The notes under the pieces are model-generated. The model was not told where the DNA came from. It searched no databases and saw only the letters and a program-made list of their open reading frames with translations. A DNA stretch of 64,000 nucleotides from positions 1 to 64,000 of the forward strand of contig JAUCBJ010007518.1 of NCBI GenBank assembly GCA_032718475.1, written 5' to 3'. Shown here piece by piece: positions 1 through 12,083 of this stretch. This DNA comes from Nemertoderma westbladi. Taxonomy: Eukaryota > Xenacoelomorpha > Nemertodermatida > Nemertodermatidae. A program made the position numbers and the translations under genes. Within the stretch, counting starts at the first letter, position 1, and the number at the start of each line of letters is the position of its first letter.

Positions 1-88
1 GTGGCACCTCCTTTATGCTGCATGGAGGTGGCAAGTTTTCTTGATCAATGACCTAGAATACCTGACCTGACCTGATACCCTGTACCTG

Positions 89-3000
89 ATACTCATGTAA
101 ACATAAGTGAAGGGATGTCAAGGATACACATGTAAACATAAGTGAAGGGATGTCAAGGATACTCATGTAAACATAAGTGAAGGAATGTCAAGGATACTCA
201 TGTAAACATAAGTGAAGGAATGTCAAGGATACATATGTAAACATAAGTGAAGGAATGTCAAGGATACACATGTAAACATAAGTGAAGGGATGTCAAGGAT
301 AAACATGTAAACATAAGTGAAGGAATGTCAAGGATACATATGTAAACATAAGTGAAGGAATGTCAAGGATACACATGTAAACATAAGTGAAGGGATGTAA
401 AGGATACATATGTAAACATAAGTGAAGGGATGTCAAGGATACATATGTAAACATAAGTGAAGGGATGTAAAGGATACATATGTAAACATAAGTGAAGGGA
501 TGTAAAGGATACTCATGTAAACATAAGTGAACGGATGTCAAGGATACACATGTAAACATAAGTGAACGGATGTTAAGGATACACATGTAAACATAAGTGA
601 AGGGATGTCAAGGATACACATGTAAACATAAGTGAAGGGATGTCAAAGATACATATGTAAACATAAGTGAAGGAATGTCAAGGATACACATGTAAACATA
701 AGTAAAGGAATGTCAAGGATACTCATGTAAACATAAGTGAAGGGATGTCAAGGATACTCATGTAAACATAAGTGAAGGGATGTCAAGGATACACATGTAA
801 ACATAAGTGAAGGAATGTCAAGGATACTCATGTAAACATAAGTGAAGGGATGTCAAGGATACACATGTAAACATAAGTGAAGGGATGTCAACGATACACA
901 TGTAAACATAAGTGAAGGGATGTCAAGGATACTCATGTAAACATAAGTGAAGCAATGTCAAGGATACTCATGTAAACATAAGTGAAGGGATGTCAAAGAT
1001 ACATATGTAAACATAAGTGAAGGAATGTCAAGGATACTCATGTAAACATAAGTGAAGGAATGTCAAGGATACATATGTAAACATAAGTGAAGGAATGTCA
1101 AGGATACACTAAACATAAGTGAAGGGATGTCAAGGATACACATGTAAACATAAGTGAAGGAATGTCAAGGATACATATGTAAACATAAGTGAAGGAATGT
1201 CAAGGATACACATGTAAACATAAGTGAAGGGATGTAAAGGTTATATATGTAAACATAAGTGAAGGGATGTCAAGGATACATATGTAAACATAAGTGAAGG
1301 AATGTCAAGGATACATATGTAAACATAAGTGAAGGAATGTCAAGGATACACATGTAAACATAAGTGAAGGGATGTCAAGGATACTCATGTAAACATAAGT
1401 GAAGCAATGTCAAGGATACTCATGTAAACATAAGTGAAGGGATGTCAAAGATACATATGTAAACATAAGTGAAGGAATGTCAAGGATACTCATGTAAACA
1501 TAAGTGAAGGAATGTCAAGGATACATATGTAAACATAAGTGAAGGAATGTCAAGGATACACTAAACATAAGTGAAGGGATGTCAAGGATACACATGTAAA
1601 CATAAGTGAAGGAATGTCAAGGATACATATGTAAACATAAGTGAAGGAATGTCAAGGATACACATGTAAACATAAGTGAAGGGATGTAAAGGTTACATAT
1701 GTAAACATAAGTGAAGGGATGTCAAGGATACATATGTAAACATAAGTGAAGGAATGTCAAGGATACATATGTAAACATAAGTGAAGGGATGTAAAGGTTA
1801 CATATGTAAACATAAGTGAAGGGATGTCAAAGATACATATGTAAACATAAGTGAAGGAATGTCAAGGATACTCATGTAAACATAAGTGAAGGAATGTCAA
1901 GGATACACATGTAAACATAAGTGAAGGGATGTAAAGGATACATATGTAAACATAAGTGAAGGGATGTCAAGGATACATATGTAAACATAAGTGAAGGGAT
2001 GTAAAGGATACATATGTAAACATAAGTGAAGGGATGTAAAGGATACTCATGTAAACATAAGTGAACGGATGTCAAGGATACACATGTAAACATAAGTGAA
2101 CGGATGTTAAGGATACACATGTAAACATAAGTGAAGGGATGTCAAGGATACACATGTAAACATAAGTGAAGGGATGTCAAAGATACATATGTAAACATAA
2201 GTGAAGGAATGTCAAGGATACACATGTAAACATAAGTAAAGGAATGTCAAGGATACTCATGTAAACATAAGTGAAGGGATGTCAAGGATACTCATGTAAA
2301 CATAAGTGAAGGGATGTCAAGGATACACATGTAAACATAAGTGAAGGAATGTCAAGGATACTCATGTAAACATAAGTGAAGGGATGTCAAGGATACACAT
2401 GTAAACATAAGTGAAGGGATGTCAACGATACACATGTAAACATAAGTGAAGGGATGTCAAGGATACTCATGTAAACATAAGTGAAGCAATGTCAAGGATA
2501 CTCATGTAAACATAAGTGAAGGGATGTCAAAGATACATATGTAAACATAAGTGAAGGAATGTCAAGGATACTCATGTAAACATAAGTGAAGGAATGTCAA
2601 GGATACATATGTAAACATAAGTGAAGGAATGTCAAGGATACACTAAACATAAGTGAAGGGATGTCAAGGATACACATGTAAACATAAGTGAAGGAATGTC
2701 AAGGATACATATGTAAACATAAGTGAAGGAATGTCAAGGATACACATGTAAACATAAGTGAAGGGATGTAAAGGTTATATATGTAAACATAAGTGAAGGG
2801 ATGTCAAGGATACATATGTAAACATAAGTGAAGGAATGTCAAGGATACATATGTAAACATAAGTGAAGGAATGTCAAGGATACACATGTAAACATAAGTG
2901 AAGGGATGTCAAGGATACTCATGTAAACATAAGTGAAGCAATGTCAAGGATACTCATGTAAACATAAGTGAAGGGATGTCAAAGATACATATGTAAACAT

Positions 3001-3170
3001 AAGTGAAGGAATGTCAAGGATACTCATGTAAACATAAGTGAAGGAATGTCAAGGATACACATGTAAACATAAGTGAAGGGATGTAAAGGATACATATGTA
3101 AACATAAGTGAAGGGATGTCAAGGATACATATGTAAACATAAGTGAAGGAATGTCCAGGATACATATGTA
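89..3170. repeat. 35-bp satellite 1, left array
   Basis: About 88 head-to-tail copies of a 35-bp unit whose core reads acataagtgaagg followed by gatgtcaaggat. The start of the unit varies among acacatg, acatatg and actcatg. Few units differ in length; a 6-bp shortened unit (acactaaac) occurs at 1106, 1558 and 2640. Larger blocks are duplicated inside the array: the region around 293-1500 recurs 1534 bp downstream with the same variant order. Bases 1-88 before the array are unique-looking and contain no gene. The long reading frames on the minus strand come from the stop-free unit and are not genes. Confidence 0.97.
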
Positions 3171-5470
3171 ATAATAATAATAATAATAATAATATATATT
3201 TATATCGCGCCTTTAAGAATAAAAATATACTTGCAAGGCGCCAGCAATAACGATATGAAAGTCATTAAGGAGGTATACACGAATACATAAATGAAGAAGA
3301 GTATACATAGAGAAGGTATACATAAATGATAGTCAAAAAACGTAAAAAAGTACATTTATAGTTATTCATATTCTTCCTTGAAAAGGAAAGTTTTCAGGCG
3401 AGATTTGAATGAGTCAACTCCAGGTGCGCTACGGACATTCATCGGCAGAGAGTTCCAAACCTGTGGTGCAGCAACGGAAAAAGCGCGTTTTCCATAATTT
3501 GAGAGACGAAATCTTGGTACGACGAGCAACATCTTATCACTGGAGCGTAACTCGCGATGCAGAACATATGGTGTAAATAGGTCCCTGAGATATTGAGGTG
3601 CCAGGCCGTTCAAACATTTGTAAGTCAACAACGTTATTTTGAAATCAATACGGCGATGAACAGGAAGCCAATGTAGGCTTTTAAGGACAGGTGTAATATG
3701 TTCCCGCTTTCGGACACCCAGTAGAAGACGCGCGGCTGAGTTTTGTACATATTGTAGCTTCTTAATGAGATTATTCGGCAGACCATAATATAGCGAATTG
3801 TTGCAGTCTAGCTTGCTTGTTACCAAGGCATGTATAAGAGTCTCTAGAGTGTCCTTCTGTAAACATTTTCTGATTTTGGACAGGTTCCGAAGGTGGAAGA
3901 AGGAATCTCGCACAGTGATGGCAATCTGTTTACTAAAAGACAAATGAGCGTCTATGTAGAAGCCAATGTCACGGGCGTCACTGCTACATTTTACTCTATT
4001 GTTGCCTATTTGTAGACAAGGCGGGTCTATCTGACATCCAAACCGTGATTGCAACAATAAACATTCTGTCTTGTCCGTATTCATCTTGAGTAGATTTGTA
4101 TTCATCCAGCTCTGTATGTCACGTAAACATTCCTCGGTAACTTCTACTGCCGCACCCAGATGTGATGGTTCAAATGCAATATATATTTGAGTGTCGTCGG
4201 CATATAAATGATATGTTAAACCATGCTTTAATATGACAGACGACAGGGAGCGAGTATATATTGTGAAAAGTAAGGGTCCTAAAACGGAACCTTGAGGTAA
4301 GCCATACTTCAGGTCTTTGAATTTCGAGTACGCGTCACCAATAAGTACCTGTTGTTTACGTCCTGAAAGGTATGAACGAAACCATTGCAGTGCATTATCT
4401 TTTACCCCAATATCATGTTCTAGAATATTCAGTAAGATACTGTGTTCCACCGTATCAAAGGCCGCGCTTAGATCCAATAGTATAAGTAGCACAGCTGACC
4501 CGCTATCGATACTTCGTAGTACATTATCAGTAACCAACAGTAATGCAGTTTCAGTACTATGTAATGGTCGATATGCACTTTGCATTGGCTCATTAAGAGA
4601 GTTCATATCCATATGTTTCATTAGCTGTATAGCTACGGCCTTCTCAGTTAACTTGGCTATGTATATGAGATGTGAGACTGGTCTAAAGTTCTTAAAAACT
4701 TCCGGGTCCAGACGCAGCTTCTTCAGTACCGGCGATAATACCGCTTCTTTGAAAAGTTGTGGAACTGTAGAAGTTGAAAGTGACAAATTAATAATTATTG
4801 TGATAATGGGTAGAAGTAACTTGATGGATAATTTAACTAAACGCGTTGGCATCGGGTCACACGGACTAGATTTCGATTTTGAGTTGTTTATTAGAGCTTC
4901 AGTATCAGCTGTGGACAGGTCATCAAATATTCGGAAGGAATTGTTTGGAGATTCAGTTAGAGCTGCTGCCGGAGTAACCATTACCGGATTCGGATCCATT
5001 GGAGTAACCGTTACCGGATTCGGATCCGCTGGAGTAACGGTTACCGGTTTCGGACCCATTGGAGTAACGGTTACCGGTTTCGGAACCGTTGGAGTAATGG
5101 TTACCAGATTCGGTACCGCTGGTGTCTGTTGTAAATCATCCCGTATGTCTGTTATTTTCTTATCGAAAAAGTCAGCAAATCTGTTCGCCAGCTCCTCTTC
5201 ACTGTCTGCGTCAGGTAACTTTGTTTTAGTCTTCCGGTACAGTATTGTATCAATTACTGAGAATAATTTCTTTTGATTACCCGCATTTTCTTTTATTATG
5301 CCCCGATAAAATGTTTCTTTTGCTGTAACAATAATATCAGAAACGCGTTTACACTGATCTCTATAAGCAGTTTGGTCAACAATAAGTTTAGATTTTCGAT
5401 ACTTCCTCTCTAATTGTCGCCGTTTTCTTTTCTCCTCTGCAATGTTATCGTTGTACCACTCTGACTCGGG
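3171..5470 (-). mobile_element. LINE-1: 5'-truncated CR1/L2-like non-LTR retrotransposon in satellite 1
   Basis: The element lies on the minus strand. Its 3' end is the (ATA)n-type microsatellite at 3171-3195, followed upstream by a 3' UTR and a reverse transcriptase frame. The endonuclease half is missing, so the copy is 5' truncated at 5470, which is typical of incomplete target-primed reverse transcription. The flanking satellite is broken in phase, and the 9-bp string acatatgta is present on both sides (3162-3170 and 5471-5479). It is therefore a likely target-site duplication, although the periodic target makes its exact length ambiguous. The clade call rests on the GLPQGSVLGPLLF and YADDTQ motifs. 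Confidence 0.92.
3362..5470 (-). CDS. LINE-1 ORF2 protein, partial (reverse transcriptase)
   Basis: The frame is open without a stop from the truncation point at 5470 to 3362, about 702 codons. The first ATG at 5059 is not the true start, because homologous-looking sequence lies upstream: a charged linker with a DKKITDIR segment typical of the region before LINE RT. A Pro/Val/Thr repeat (PKPVTVTP-type, about 6 units) follows, and then the RT domain. The RT shows the fingers, LDLSAAFDTV (palm A), LPQGSVLGPLLF (B) and YADDTQIY (C), and the C-terminal SLHWLPVHRRI block common in CR1/L2-type ORF2. The catalytic Asp residues are intact. The endonuclease domain is lost to 5' truncation, so the copy cannot move on its own. 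Confidence 0.88.
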   Translation of the reverse strand, partial: PESEWYNDNIAEEKRKRRQLERKYRKSKLIVDQTAYRDQCKRVSDIIVTAKETFYRGIIKENAGNQKKLFSVIDTILYRKTKTKLPDADSEEELANRFADFFDKKITDIRDDLQQTPAVPNLVTITPTVPKPVTVTPMGPKPVTVTPADPNPVTVTPMDPNPVMVTPAAALTESPNNSFRIFDDLSTADTEALINNSKSKSSPCDPMPTRLVKLSIKLLLPIITIIINLSLSTSTVPQLFKEAVLSPVLKKLRLDPEVFKNFRPVSHLIYIAKLTEKAVAIQLMKHMDMNSLNEPMQSAYRPLHSTETALLLVTDNVLRSIDSGSAVLLILLDLSAAFDTVEHSILLNILEHDIGVKDNALQWFRSYLSGRKQQVLIGDAYSKFKDLKYGLPQGSVLGPLLFTIYTRSLSSVILKHGLTYHLYADDTQIYIAFEPSHLGAAVEVTEECLRDIQSWMNTNLLKMNTDKTECLLLQSRFGCQIDPPCLQIGNNRVKCSSDARDIGFYIDAHLSFSKQIAITVRDSFFHLRNLSKIRKCLQKDTLETLIHALVTSKLDCNNSLYYGLPNNLIKKLQYVQNSAARLLLGVRKREHITPVLKSLHWLPVHRRIDFKITLLTYKCLNGLAPQYLRDLFTPYVLHRELRSSDKMLLVVPRFRLSNYGKRAFSVAAPQVWNSLPMNVRSAPGVDSFKSRLKTFLFKEEYE

Positions 5471-8088
5471 ACATATGTAAACATAAATGAAGGGATGTCA
5501 AGGATACACATGTAAACATAAGTGAAGGAATGTCAAGGATACACATGTAAACATAAGTGAAGGGATGTCAAGGATACACATGTAAACATAAGTGAAGGAA
5601 TGTCAAGGATACATATGTAAACATAAGTGAAGGAATGTCAAGGATACACATGTAAACATAAGTGAAGGGATGTAAAGGTTACATATGTAAACATAAGTGA
5701 AGGGATGTCAAGGATACATATGTAAACATAAGTGAAGGGATGTCAAGGATACACATGTAAACATAAGTGAAGGAATGTCAAGGATACATATGTAAACATA
5801 AGTGAAGGAATGTCAAGGATACACATGTAAACATAAGTGAAGGGATGTAAAGGATACATATGTAAACATAAGTGAAGGAATGTCCAGGATACATATGTAA
5901 ACATAAGTAAAGGAATGTCAAGGATACACATGTAAACATAAGTGAAGGGATGTAAAGGATACATATGTAAACATAAGTGAAGGGATGTCAAGGATACATA
6001 TGTAAACATAAGTGAAGGAATGTCAAGGATACATATGTAAACATAAGTGAAGGAATGTCAAGGATACACATGTAAACATAAGTGAAGGGATGTCAAGGAT
6101 ACACATGTAAACATAAGTGAAGGAATGTCAAGGATACATATGTAAAAATAAGTGAAGGAATGTCAAGGATACACATGTAAACATAAGTGAAGGGATGTCA
6201 AGGATACACATGTAAACATAAGTGAAGGAATGTCAAGGATACATATGTAAACATAAGTGAAGGAATGTCAAGGATACACATGTAAACATAAGTGAAGGGA
6301 TGTAAAGGTTACATATGTAAACATAAGTGAAGGGATGTCAAGGATACATATGTAAACATAAGTGAAGGAATGTCAAGGATACACATGTAAACATAAGTGA
6401 AGGGATGTAAAGGATACATATGTAAACATAAGTGAAGGGATGTCAAGGATACATATGTAAACATAAGTGAAGGAATGTCAAGGATACATATGTAAACATA
6501 AGTGAAGGAATGTCCAGGATACATATGTAAACATAAGTGAAGGGATGTCGAGGATACATATGTAAACATAAGTGAAGGAATGTCAAGGATACATATGTAA
6601 ACATAAGTGAAGGGATGTAAAGGATACATATGTAAACATAAGTGAAGGGATGTCAAGGATACATATGTAAACATAAGTGAAGGAATGTCAAGGATACATA
6701 TGTAAACATAAGTGAAGGAATGTCCAGGATACATATGTAAACATAAGTGAAGGAATGTCAAGGATACACATGTAAACATAAGTGAAGGGATGTAAAGGAT
6801 ACATATGTAAACATAAGTGAAGGGATGTCAAGGATACATATGTAAACATAAGTGAAGGAATGTCAAGGATACATATGTAAACATAAGTGAAGGAATGTCA
6901 AGGATACACATGTAAACATAAGTGAAGGGATGTCAAGGATACACATGTAAACATAAGTGAAGGAATGTCAAGGATACATATGTAAACATAAGTGAAGGAA
7001 TGTCAAGGATACACATGTAAACATAAGTGAAGGGATGTAAAGGATACATATGTAAACATAAGTGAAGGGATGTCAAGGATACATATGTAAGCATAAGTGA
7101 AGATATGTAAAGGATACATATGTAAACATAAGTGAAGGGATCTCAAGGATACATATGTAAACATAAGTGAAGGAATGTCAAGGATACACATGTAAACATA
7201 AGTGAAGGGATGTCAAGGATACATATGTAAACATAAGTGAAGGGATGTCAAGGATACACATGTAAACATAAGTGAAGGGATGTCAAGGATACTCATGTAA
7301 ACATAAGTAAACGGATGTCAAGGATACACATGTAAACATAAGTGAAGGAATGTCAAGGATACACATGTAAACATAAGTGAAGGGATGTCAAGGATACATA
7401 TGTAAACATAAGTGAAGGGATGTCAAGGATACACATGTAAACATAAGTGAAGGGATGTCAAGGATACTCATGTAAACATAAGTGAACGGATGTCAAGGAT
7501 ACACATGTAAACATAAGTGAAGGAATGTCAAGGATACATATGTAAACATAAGTGAAGGAATGTCAAGGATACTCATGTAAACATAAGTGAAGGAATGTCA
7601 AGGATACATATGTAAACATAAGTGAAGGAATGTCAAGGATACTCATGTAAACATAAGTGAAGGAATGTCAAGGATACATATGTAAACATAAGTGAAGGAA
7701 TGTCAAGGATACACATGTAAACATAAGTGAAGGGATGTCAAGGATACACATGTCAACATAAGTGAACGGATGTTAAGGATACACATGTAAACATAAGTGA
7801 AGGAATGTCAAGGATACACATGTAAACATAAGTGAAGGGATGTCAAGGATACATATGTAAACATAAGTGAAGGGATGTCAAGGATACACATGTAAACATA
7901 AGTGAAGGGATGTCAAGGATACTCATGTAAACATAAGTAAACGGATGTTAAGGATACACATGTAAACATAAGTGAATGAATGTCAAGGATACACATGTAA
8001 ACATAAGTGAAGGGATGTAAAGGATACATACGTAAACATAAGTGAAGGGATGTCAAGGATACACATGAAAACATAAGTGAATGGATGT
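5471..8088. repeat. 35-bp satellite 1, right array
   Basis: Continuation of the 35-bp satellite beyond LINE-1, about 75 units. It contains local higher-order blocks, for example units with tgtccaggat recurring near 5880, 6510 and 6720. Divergence between units is low, mainly ggga/ggaa and acac/acat/actc alternatives. A short remnant (8376-8412) resumes beyond the small insert at 8089-8375. No gene is supported; reading frames of up to 156 codons on the minus strand are artefacts of the stop-free unit. Confidence 0.97.
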
Positions 8089-8161
8089 GGGGCGAGCCAC
8101 GAGGTCAGGGCGATCCTTAGCGCACAAATATAATTAGTAAATAGGGCAAAACTTCATGTCC

Positions 8162-8205
<44 letters not shown>

Positions 8206-8375
8206 TTCTGTCTGTCTGTCAGTCTGTCTGTCTGCATAAAAAATGCATTCGTAAAAAACTTTTGGAAAGTTACGGGCAAATACTTCTTGAACTTTTGACT
8301 CCAGATCAAATCGAACTTATTTCGAACTTGCTCAAGGTCGCGTGCTGCGCGACGCCCAACGAACGTGCCAAAGAT
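8089..8375. mobile_element. Small unclassified insert with internal (TGTC)n
   Basis: A 287-bp stretch unlike the surrounding satellite, which resumes at about 8376. It contains a GC-rich left part (ggggcgagccacgaggtcag), a TGTC microsatellite of about 75 bp, and a unique right part ending in gtgccaaagata. Short non-autonomous elements with tetranucleotide cores are common in invertebrate genomes, so an inserted element is the best guess. No terminal inverted repeats, tRNA promoter boxes or target duplication could be recognised, and the class is open. The 75-codon minus-strand frame across it is mostly microsatellite and is not called a gene. Confidence 0.45.
8159..8234. repeat. (TGTC)n microsatellite
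   Basis: About 19 tetranucleotide units with two interruptions (tttc and cagt), inside the small insert in satellite 1. Confidence 0.95.
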
Positions 8376-8655
8376 ATACATGTAAACATAAGTGAAGGGA
8401 TGATGTCAAGGATACATATGATTACATAGGCCTAGTTTATGGAAGTGTTGGCTGGTATAAATAATTTAGTTATAGTCATGGAAAGTACACATTGTGTAAA
8501 TTTATTATACGTCATGGTACAGGTATTCCACGCAATCCGATACCTAAAGAGGTCGGTCATTATTGTAAGTATGAAATTTATATTTTCTTCCTCATATAGC
8601 AGAAATAATATCTAACAATAAATAATTTGGAGCCATTAAAAAGTGTTTGATGCCC

Positions 8656-9512
8656 CCCTGGCTCCCTGCACCTGCGCTCCCCTGCACCCCCCCCCCCCGT
8701 ATCCCCTGCACCCTTTCCTACCCTTGCACCCCCCATAGCCCCTGCACCCCCCGCACCCCCCGTACCCCCTGCACCCCCCATTCCCCCTGCACCCCCCCGT
8801 AACCCGTGCACCCCCGTACCCCCTGCACCCCCCGTAGCTCCTGCACCCCCCGCAGCCCCCAGTAACCCGTGCACCCCCGTACCCCCCGTTCCCCCTGCAC
8901 ACCCCCCCCCCCACATACTCGCCGCCCCCACCGCAACCCTGGGCCCCTCGCACCCCCTGCTGCCCCAGCACCCCCTAGGCCCACCGCACCCCCAGCTGCC
9001 CCTCGCACCCCCTGCTGCCCCAGCACCCCCTAGGCCCCTCGTACCCCCTGCTGCCCCAGCACCCTCTAGGCCCACCGCACCCCTTGCTGCCCCAGCACCA
9101 CCTAGGCCCACCGCACCCCCTGCTGCCCCTGGACCCTCTAGGCCCCCCGCACCCCCTGCTGCCCCAGCACCCCCTAGGCCCACCGCACCCTCTGCTGCCC
9201 CAGCATACCCACTAGGCCCACCGCTCCCCCTGCTGCCCCAGCACACCCTGGGCCCCTCGCACCCCCTGCTGCCCCAGCACCCCCTAGGCCCACCGCACCC
9301 CCTGTTGCCCCTGGACCCCCTAGGCCCACCGCACCCCCTGCTGGCCCAGCACACCCCTAGGCCCACCGCACCCCCTGCTGCCCCAGCACACCCTGGGCCC
9401 CTGGCACCCCCTGCTGCCACAGCACCCCCTAGGCCCATCGCACCCCCTGCTGCCCCTCGACCCTCTAGGCCCATCGCACCCGCTGCTGCCCCTGGACCCC
9501 TACCACACCCGT
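8656..9512. repeat. C-rich minisatellite, about 36-bp unit
   Basis: Imperfect tandem units built from ccccctgctgccccagca and cccctaggcccaccgca, with a more irregular left part of short ccccccgtacc-type blocks (8656-8930). The plus strand is extremely C-rich and the minus strand correspondingly G-rich, with many runs of three or more G that could form quadruplex structures. The Gly/Ala-rich minus-strand frame (8578-9474) and a Pro-rich plus-strand frame simply translate this repeat; no start context or non-repeat domain supports a protein. The neighbouring stretches 8413-8655 and 9513-9762 are AT-rich and show nothing recognisable. Confidence 0.9.
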
Positions 9513-9762
9513 GTATAATCTACTCAATCGTATTAGCTAATGGATATGAGATAGTCGCTATAATCGTATCAGTTAAAAACAATTTAAAAATAATATCCTT
9601 GAAAGAATAAATCTGATAACGAAACTGTATGATATATGTAAATTAGTGTAGCCGAGAGGCAAATGAGGAAAGGGTGATATAATGAGATTGAACTAACGAA
9701 TAACGCGATTTGTTATTAGAGTGTGCGAGATATCTATATGGACAGCTCAATAAAAGATTAGC

Positions 9763-10370
9763 TCAATAATACGTGAGGCGTTGCACGTGTGGATGATACA
9801 ATAATACGTGAGGTGTTGCATGTGTGGATGTTACAATAATACGTGAGGTGTTGCATGTGTTGATGATACAATAATACGTGAGGCGTTGCAAGTGTAGATG
9901 ATACAATAATATGTGAGGCGTTGCACGTGTGGTTGATACAATAATACGAGAGGCGTTGCACGTGTGGATGATACAATAATACGAGAGGCGTTGCACGTGT
10001 GGATGATACAATAATACGAGAGGCGTTGCACGTGTGGATGATACAATAATACGAGAGGCATTGCACATGTTGATGATACAATAATACGTGAGGCGTTGCA
10101 CGTGTAGATGATACAATAATACGAGAGGCGTTGCACGTGTAGATGATACAACAATACGTGAGGCGTTGCACGTGTAGATGATAGAATAATACAAGATGCG
10201 TTGCACGTGTGGATGATACAATAATACGAGAGGCGTTGCACGTGTGGATGATACAATAATATGAGAGGCATTGCACATGTGGATGATACAATAATACGAG
10301 AGGCGTTGCACGTGTGGATGATACAATAATATGAGAGGCATTGCACATGTGGATGATACAATAATACGAG
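9763..10370. repeat. 35-bp satellite 2, left array
   Basis: About 17 units of a second 35-bp tandem repeat with core ataatacgtgaggcgttgca followed by cgtgtggatgatac. The sequence is unrelated to satellite 1 although the period is equal. Each unit has CpG sites within tacgtg, ggcgtt and cacgtg, which often appear as TpG or CpA. The array is cut by a LINE-2 insertion at 10371 between acgag and aggcg, so one unit is shared across the insertion. Confidence 0.96.
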
Positions 10371-12083
10371 CGGAAAAGCCAACCAACCACCAAGGTTAAG
10401 GCTGAATCACCAGCCGATCGCCTCAATGGTTGGAAAGCCCACTTTGAAAAGCTCCTCAATAATGACAGGGTATTGCCTGATAACTTTATAGAAGTAAAGG
10501 TGTCTGAGTCTGTACTCCCAGATATTCCCATTGGCGATATCTCCTTTGCAGAAGTGAAGGCTGCTGCAAAGAGCATTAAGACCAATCGTGCCAGTGGAGT
10601 AGATGGTGTTCCCCCTGAGGTCTTTAAAATACCTGAGTGTTTAAAGCTCATCTATCCCATCATAGTAGACATGTACCGTACAACAAGAGTCCCCCAAGAA
10701 ATGAAAACAAATAAGTTGGTGCCAGTTCCCAAGAAGGGCAACCTAACACTCTATGGTTCTTTTCGGGGAATCTCATTGATCTCGATTGCTGCAAAGCTAT
10801 ACAATAGGATTCTATTAAATCGCATCAGGGATCCCATTGAGAGACTGCTCCGTGGAAATCAGAATGGGTTTCGTAAAGGTCGTGGGACCATGGAGCCCAT
10901 TTTGGCACTTAGAAGGATAATTGAAGAATTATCAAAAAAGAAAGACAGGCATCTGGCTGTTATCTTTGTTGACTTCTTCAAGGCCTTTGATTCAGTCTCT
11001 CGCTCACGTATGTTCAGCATACTTTCATTATATGGGATTCCTGATGAAATTATAGCAGCAATCAGATCAGTATACGATGGTTCGACAACATTTGTGTCTA
11101 CTGTTGACGGTGACACAGAACCATTTGAAGTGTTATGGGGCGTCCTCCAAGGAGACACACTTGCACCATTCTTATTCATTATTGTGGTTGACTATGTTCT
11201 ACGCATGTCCTTAGATCATCATAATGATGATGGGGTGATGATAACTCCACCTACTGGCTCCAGAAGTCGAAGAAATCCTGCCAAGTACCTAACTGATCTA
11301 GACTTTGCTGATGACTTAGGAGTACTCTCAGAATCATTAGAGGGAGCCCAACGGCTCCTCAGCTCATTAGAACATGCTGCTTCTAGTGTTGGTCTTTTTA
11401 TTAACTCCAGAAAGACCAAAATTCTGACAGTTAACTTTGAAAGTCCTCAGCAAGTCTCTGATCGGATGAGCATAAGCTCAAAGGATGGTATGCTTGAGCA
11501 TGTCGATGACTTTTGTTACCTGGGATCATGGATCCGGAAGTCAGGTGAGGACCTTCGAATACGTAAGGGAAAGGCATGGGCAGCCTTGAATAGGCTTTCC
11601 AGGATTTGGAAGTCACCGAGAATTAATCGGAAACTTAAGGTCCGATTATTTAGAGCAGCAGTAGTTCCAGTACTCCTCTACGGGAGTCCATGCTGGGCTC
11701 TAACTGCTGAGGACACCAAATCTCTGGATGGCACATTCACAAGAATGCTACGCCGGGTTCATTGTGTCAAGTACAATGCACACATCTCCAACCAGACACT
11801 ATATAACATTGGAGGTGTCTCATTGGTTCCCCCAAGCTTGACACTAGAACAAAATCGCCTCCGCTTTGCAGGACATTGCTTTCGCCGTGAGGACCAGCCA
11901 GTGCATAATCTTGTACTTTGGCAGCCTCATGGAGTGAATAAGCATGGTGGACAGCCCATGACTTTCTTGAGACGCATCTTAAAGGACACTGGCCTTAAAG
12001 ATGCGGATGATCTAGCAAATGTCATGGGTGATAGGGAGTTGTGGCGGTGCAATTTTGTTGACAAGCCGGCACAGCATTCTTAA
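10371..12083 (+). CDS. LINE-2 ORF2 protein, partial (reverse transcriptase)
   Basis: The frame is open from the truncation point to the TAA at 12081-12083, 570 codons, so no genuine start exists in this copy. The RT core shows NRASGVDGVPPEVFK, then FRGISLISIAAKLYN, NGFRKGRGT, FVDFFKAFDSV (palm A), VLQGDTLAPFLF (B) and LDFADDLGVL (C). A C-terminal region follows with YLGSWIRKSGEDLRIRKGKA, LYGSPCWALT and LRFAGHCFRRED. The catalytic FADD is intact. This arrangement, with a long C-terminal extension containing a C-x-H block, resembles RTE/Proto2-like LINEs. Clade placement needs a tree and is not claimed. Confidence 0.9.
   Translation, partial: RKSQPTTKVKAESPADRLNGWKAHFEKLLNNDRVLPDNFIEVKVSESVLPDIPIGDISFAEVKAAAKSIKTNRASGVDGVPPEVFKIPECLKLIYPIIVDMYRTTRVPQEMKTNKLVPVPKKGNLTLYGSFRGISLISIAAKLYNRILLNRIRDPIERLLRGNQNGFRKGRGTMEPILALRRIIEELSKKKDRHLAVIFVDFFKAFDSVSRSRMFSILSLYGIPDEIIAAIRSVYDGSTTFVSTVDGDTEPFEVLWGVLQGDTLAPFLFIIVVDYVLRMSLDHHNDDGVMITPPTGSRSRRNPAKYLTDLDFADDLGVLSESLEGAQRLLSSLEHAASSVGLFINSRKTKILTVNFESPQQVSDRMSISSKDGMLEHVDDFCYLGSWIRKSGEDLRIRKGKAWAALNRLSRIWKSPRINRKLKVRLFRAAVVPVLLYGSPCWALTAEDTKSLDGTFTRMLRRVHCVKYNAHISNQTLYNIGGVSLVPPSLTLEQNRLRFAGHCFRREDQPVHNLVLWQPHGVNKHGGQPMTFLRRILKDTGLKDADDLANVMGDRELWRCNFVDKPAQHS

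Noticed and set aside
4317-5276. 319-codon plus-strand frame inside LINE-1
   Set aside because: Antisense shadow of the LINE RT frame, including mirror translation of its Pro/Val/Thr repeat.
293-7191. Minus-strand frames of 60-156 codons in satellite 1
   Set aside because: Same cause: stop-free 35-bp unit. No non-repeat sequence, start context or domain.
8578-9474. 298-codon Gly/Ala-rich minus-strand frame and 101-codon Pro-rich plus-strand frame
   Set aside because: They translate the C-rich minisatellite; composition bias alone keeps stops away.
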